Shown here piece by piece: positions 59,833-64,000 of a stretch of 64,000 nucleotides of DNA. This stretch comes from Liolophura sinensis. Taxonomy: Eukaryota > Mollusca > Polyplacophora > Chitonida > Chitonidae. Made by a program: the position numbers and the translations under genes. The stretch's first letter is position 1, and each line of letters begins with the position of its first letter. The stretch is from positions 30,015,732-30,079,731 of the forward strand of contig NC_088304.1 of assembly GCF_032854445.1 (NCBI RefSeq), given 5' to 3'. A model generated the notes under the pieces. The model searched no databases. It saw only the letters and a program-made list of their open reading frames with translations, and was not told the origin of the DNA.

Positions 59833-61232
59833 CCGTAAGCTGGGGTGAATTGGGACGATTTTTGTAGTCTTTTCTTTCTGTGCTTCAGAATATCTGATAT
59901 AATAAGGACTTTTTCTTCTTATCAGTTTGCATTTAATATATGGGTTCAGCCAGCATTAGTACAAGTCTTAAATGTATAAGAGTCTGCGATTTTTTTTTGT
60001 TTGAAAGTTTTCCGAATTCCCCCCCCCCCCCCCCCCCCCACAGGAGGTGGTGACTTCGGACATTTACTTTACACCAACACATAAACGAGATAAGCCAACC
60101 AAAGGGTTGGTTTCGGACTTTAATTAGGTTTTTAAAAAATACAAATTTTAACTTAAACATCTCAGGATGTTTGAAAAGTTATAAATGCACGTGTTTTGCT
60201 TAACAATGAAACAAATTTGAGAAACCGCAATCACGTTTACACCATTTGGGAGCATAATTTTACAGTTTAAAAACAAAAGCTATGCAACACACAGTTCAAA
60301 TACGGAACAGAACGTCTCTAGAATTCCTTTTGTTGACTATGGGATCCATTCACTGGCGTCAGCCGCAAATTTGAGCAGACCTCTTCGCAGTGTTTGTGGT
60401 TGATTAAGTGCTCCAACTATTTGGTCGAAATCCACTAATGCACAGTCTTCTTCTTTGGGGTGAACAAATACATTTGTCTGCAGACTTTTTCTTCTTAGAA
60501 AAGAAACCTCAAGATCCCCATCTGAATAATACACGGTGTCGATCCTTCCGATGAACAGTTTCTTCACACGATCCCCGAGCCGCACTAATACCCACTGATC
60601 TACATGTAACTCCTTAATTGACTTCACGTTAACCACGCCAGTTAGTCCAGTCCTTCCACTGCTTCGCTGAGCATTTCCCGATGACGAGGTTCCCTGGACA
60701 CCTTCTGTTTCTATATTATCGCAATGGCTGCTAACCCCTTTATCGGAATCTCCACCTTCTGTGCTCTCAGACGACGCTTCTGTAGATTGCTCTTCTCCTG
60801 AACTTGTTTCCTCGGAGTCACTAGTTTCACCGTTGTCATCATCATTGTGGGATAAATCCTCTGAAGAAACACTTTTCCCGGCTCAACACGAAGACGCTTT
60901 GCTCGTTTCTTTGGCTGTTTACAATCTGCACCACGCATGTCTTTCAACAACGCTATTAATGCGCCATCCACTCCATGGCCTCCTGCTCCTTCAGGAGTTT
61001 TCTCGGTTTCCCTGGGAATCCTATCAAGAACAGGGGTTGGGTCGTGAGGGACAATGCCGCACTCTTTAAACGCAGATTTTACATTTTCGCTCTGAGTGGT
61101 AGATAATTTCTCTGAAAGTTCATGAAGTAGCCGTGGGAATACATCTTTTGCAACAGTAACGATACTATTGTATACTTTTATTGGCTCACTGTCCGAATTC
61201 ACCACGTTGTCCGAAGTCACCCCAATTTACGG
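59833..61232 (-). mobile_element. Transposon relic, unit 21
   Basis: Long C-tract after AAGTTTTCCGAATTC (G-to-T change in the hairpin stem). Shares CAGCATTAGTAC with units 1, 22 and 23, where the others have CAGCATCAGTAC. Confidence 0.88.
60337..61220 (-). pseudogene. Transposase C-terminal remnant, unit 21 (frameshifted)
   Basis: One T is missing in ACACTTTTCCCGG near 60874, shifting the frame at VEPGK. Glu53/Asp66. Confidence 0.88.
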
Positions 61233-61465
61233 TACTGATGGACAGAATATAACCAAAGGAGTGAAAAAGGTTTTAACACTGACAGAGATTGGGTGCCAAA
61301 GGAAAGTGAGGAAAGCTCGTATTTGACGAGAGACAGAACACCCACTCAAGTCTCGTGCGCACTTCGTGCGTTTTGTGCCGGGCCAAGACGGCCAGCCATT
61401 TGCGGTTCGCCCAAGCCGGACACGGGCCGTCTTTCACCAGTTTGAGTGGTGAGGCAGATCAAATC

Positions 61466-61627
61466 ATACTTACCTGGCACAGGGGCTACCGTGATCAATC
61501 AGGCGGTGCCCCCAGGGCGAGGCCTTCCCATTGCACTTCGGTGGGCTGACCCCTGCGATCGCCCCAAATGTGGGCGACTCGGGTGCGTAATTTTTACTCA
61601 GGGGGACTGCGTTCGCGCTATCCCCTT
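61466..61627 (+). ncRNA. U1: U1 snRNA, unit 22
   Basis: Same as the unit 2 RNA. The 3' flank has one private G (GCAGGCGTTTGG). Confidence 0.97.
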
Positions 61628-61812
61628 TCATGAACCTAAGTGAAAAACAGAATACAAACATCAACACTTGTCCTTAGTCGGAGATGCGCATCTGGATTAG
61701 ACAGCCACCACTGCACTGCTGTGTACAGGCACGTGCGCACTTCGTGTAGGGTTGGTCGCAGGCGTTTGGCATGCATGTGACAGCGGCATCCAAGGCAAGT
61801 TTTCTGCACGTA

Positions 61813-63204
61813 CCGTAAGCTGGGGTGAATTGGGACGATTTTTGTAGTCTTTTCTTTCTGTGCTTCAGAATATCTGATATAATAAGGACTTTTTCTTCTT
61901 ATCAGTTTGCATTTAATATATGGGTTCAGCCAGCATTAGTACAAGTCTTAAATGTATAAGAGTCTGCGATTTTTTTTTGTTTGAAAGTTGTCCGAATTCC
62001 CCCCCCCCCCACAGGAGGTGGTGACTTCGGACATTTACTTTACACCAACACATAAACGAGATAAGCCAACCAAAGGGTTGGTTTCGGACTTTAATTAGGT
62101 TTTTAAAAAATACAAAGTTTAACTTAAACATCTCAGGATGTTTGAAAAGTTATAAATGCACGTGTTTTGCTTAACAATGAAACAAATTTGAGAAACCGCA
62201 ATCACGTTTACACCATTTGGGAGCATAATTTTACAGTTTAAAAACAAAAGCTATGCAACACACAGTTCAAATACGGAACAGAACGTCTCTAGAATTCCTT
62301 TTGTTGACTATGGGATCCATTCACTGGCGTCAGCCGCAAATTTGAGCAGACCTCTTCGCAGTGTTTGTGGTTGATTAAGTGCTCCAACTATTTGGTCGAA
62401 ATCCACTAATGCACAGTCTTCTTCTTTGGGGTGAACAAATACATTTGTCTGCAGACTTTTTCTTCTTAGAAAAGAAACCTCAAGATCCCCATCTGAATAA
62501 TACACGGTGTCGATCCTTCCGATGAACAGTTTCTTCACACGATCCCCGAGCCGCACTAATACCCACTGATCTACATGTAACTCCTTAATTGACTTCACGT
62601 TAACCACGCCAGTTAGTCCAGTCCTTCCACTGCTTCGCTGAGCATTTCCCGATGACGAGGTTCCCTGGACACCTTCTGTTTCTATATTATCGCAATGGCT
62701 GCTAACCCCTTTATCGGAATCTCCACCTTCTGTGCTCTCAGACGACGCTTCTGTAGATTGCTCTTCTCCTGAACTTGTTTCCTCGGAGTCACTAGTTTCA
62801 CCGTTGTCATCATCATTGTGGGATAAATCCTCTGAAGAAACACTTTTTCCCGGCTCAACACGAAGACGCTTTGCTCGTTTCTTTGGCTGTTTACAATCTG
62901 CACCACGCATGTCTTTCAACAACGCTATTAATGCGCCATCCACTCCATGGCCTCCTGCTCCTTCGGGAGTTTTCTCGATTTCCCTGGGAATCCTATCAAG
63001 AACAGGGGTTGGGTCGTGAGGGACAATGCCGCACTCTTTAAACGCAGATTTTACATTTTCGCTCTGAGTGGTAGATAATTTCTCTGAAAGTTCATGAAGT
63101 AGCCGTGGGAATACATCTTTTGCAACAGTAACGATACTATTGTATACTTTTATTGGCTCACTGTCCGAATTCACCACGTTGTCCGAAGTCACCCCAATTT
63201 ACGG
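61813..63204 (-). mobile_element. Transposon relic, unit 22
   Basis: Short C-tract; CAGCATTAGTAC variant; private TACAAAGTTTAAC change. Confidence 0.88.
62308..63192 (-). pseudogene. Transposase C-terminal remnant, unit 22 (open)
   Basis: 294 codons, Glu53/Asp66, with a private Thr-to-Ile change (PREIEKTPEG). Confidence 0.85.
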
Positions 63205-63437
63205 TACTGATGGACAGAATATAACCAAAGGAGTGAAAAAGGTTTTAACACTGACAGAGATTGGGTGCCAAAGGAAGGTGAGGAAAGCTCGTATTTGACG
63301 AGAGACAGAACACCCACTCAAGTCTCGTGCGCACTTCGTGCGTTTTGTGCCGGGCCAAGACGGCCAGCCATTTGCGGTTCGCCCAAGCCGGACACGGGCC
63401 GTCTTTCACCAGTTTGAGTGGTGAGGCAGATCAAATC

Positions 63438-63599
63438 ATACTTACCTGGCACAGGGGCTACCGTGATCAATCAGGCGGTGCCCCCAGGGCGAGGCCTTCC
63501 CATTGCACTTCGGTGGGCTGACCCCTGCGATCGCCCCAAATGTGGGCGACTCGGGTGCGTAATTTTTACTCAGGGGGACTGCGTTCGCGCTATCCCCTT
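63438..63599 (+). ncRNA. U1: U1 snRNA, unit 23
   Basis: Same as the unit 2 RNA; the last complete U1 in the window. Confidence 0.97.
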
Positions 63600-63784
63600 T
63601 CATGAACCTAAGTGAAAAACAGAATACAAACATCAACACTTGTCCTTAGTCGGAGATGCGCATCTGGATTAGACAGCCACCACTGCACTGCTGTGTACAG
63701 GCACGTGCGCACTTCGTGTAGGGTTGGTCGTAGACGTTTGGCATGCATGTGACAGCGGCATCCAAGGCAAGTTTTCTGCACGTA

Positions 63785-64000
63785 CCGTAAGCTGGGGTGA
63801 ATTGGGACGATTTTTGTAGTCTTTTCTTTCTGTGCTTCAGAATATCTGATATAATAAGGACTTTTTCTTCTTATCAGTTTGCATTTAATATATGGGTTCA
63901 GCCAGCATTAGTACAAGTCTTAAATGTATAAGAGTCTGCGATTTTTTTTTGTTTGAAAGTTGTCCGAATTCCCCCCCCCCCCCCCCACAGGAGGTGGTGA
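63785..64000 (-). mobile_element. Transposon relic, unit 23 (cut by the window end)
   Basis: The left inverted repeat and C-tract are present and the sequence stops at GAGGTGGTGA, so the array continues beyond the window. Confidence 0.88.

Larger units (their letters stand above)
18162..64000 (+). repeat. Tandem U1 snRNA array, 23 units of about 1.97 kb
   Basis: Head-to-tail units, each with U1, 3' flank, transposon relic and spacer. U1-to-U1 spacings are mostly 1970-1995 bp. Exceptions are explained by a 132-bp deletion (unit 11, 1849 bp), a Tc1 insertion (unit 16, 3518 bp) and a SINE (unit 19, 2264 bp). Homology starts at GGCCAGCCATTTGC, 75 bp before the first U1, and the array runs past the window end. 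Units are almost identical; unit 1 and unit 18 differ most. Confidence 0.97.

Noticed and set aside
18719-62131. Minus-strand frames of about 60-77 residues starting MFKLKFVFFKNL
   Set aside because: They lie in the non-coding end of the transposon relic, and their C-termini change frame with the length of the C-tract.
19452-62906. 74-residue minus-strand and 88-95-residue plus-strand frames inside the relic
   Set aside because: Alternative-frame shadows of the transposase remnant.
18217-63639. 64-65-residue frames over every U1 gene on both strands
   Set aside because: They overlap the U1 RNA and its promoter and are shadows of a non-coding gene.
18237-64000. Another snRNA, 5S rRNA or tRNA gene inside the 1.97-kb unit
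   Set aside because: I looked for U2, U5, U6 and 5S signature starts in the unit and found none.

Overview
The window is animal nuclear DNA, most likely from a mollusc or another lophotrochozoan. The signs are a multi-exon gene with GT-AG introns, long intronic minisatellites, tRNA-headed SINEs of a kind I associate with molluscs, a Tc1-type transposon and a tandem U1 snRNA array. Species cannot be set from the sequence.

Region 1 (1 to about 16,200, + strand) is the 3' part of one gene for an AidB/ACDH-11-type acyl-CoA dehydrogenase. I place eleven exons, 1922-15878, encoding 446 residues that join in frame at every splice site. The protein ends in Ser-Arg-Leu, a possible peroxisomal targeting signal. 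The 5' exons lie outside the window. Its introns hold five minisatellites (units of about 67, 51, 24, 48 and 60 bp), SINE copies, MITE-like inverted repeats and a foldback element. Two minisatellites run right up to an exon and repeat its 3' splice-site sequence.

Region 2 (about 16,200-18,161) is a spacer with little recognisable content. It holds a 210-bp MITE-like element and, just before the array, a ZNF143/Staf-like motif.

Region 3 (18,162 to the window end) is a head-to-tail array of 23 units of about 1.97 kb. Each unit carries a U1 snRNA gene on + and, 347 bp after the U1 start, a relic of a pogo/Tigger/Jerky-type DNA transposon on -. The relic has terminal inverted repeats and TA target-site duplications. 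Only the C-terminal 294 codons of its transposase remain, with no catalytic domain and no ATG at the head of the frame. Of 22 complete relics, 17 are still open (one with a 9-bp in-frame loss) and 5 are broken.

The relic entered the U1 locus before amplification because all units share it. A Tc1 element in unit 16 and a SINE in unit 19 are private, so they came later. The first U1 has a different upstream region and a changed base in its 5' splice-site-pairing sequence. All 23 U1 copies differ from the canonical loop of stem-loop I, the U1-70K binding site, at three of ten positions, while the Sm site, U1A loop core and compensated stem III are kept. I see no protein gene in the array that looks functional.
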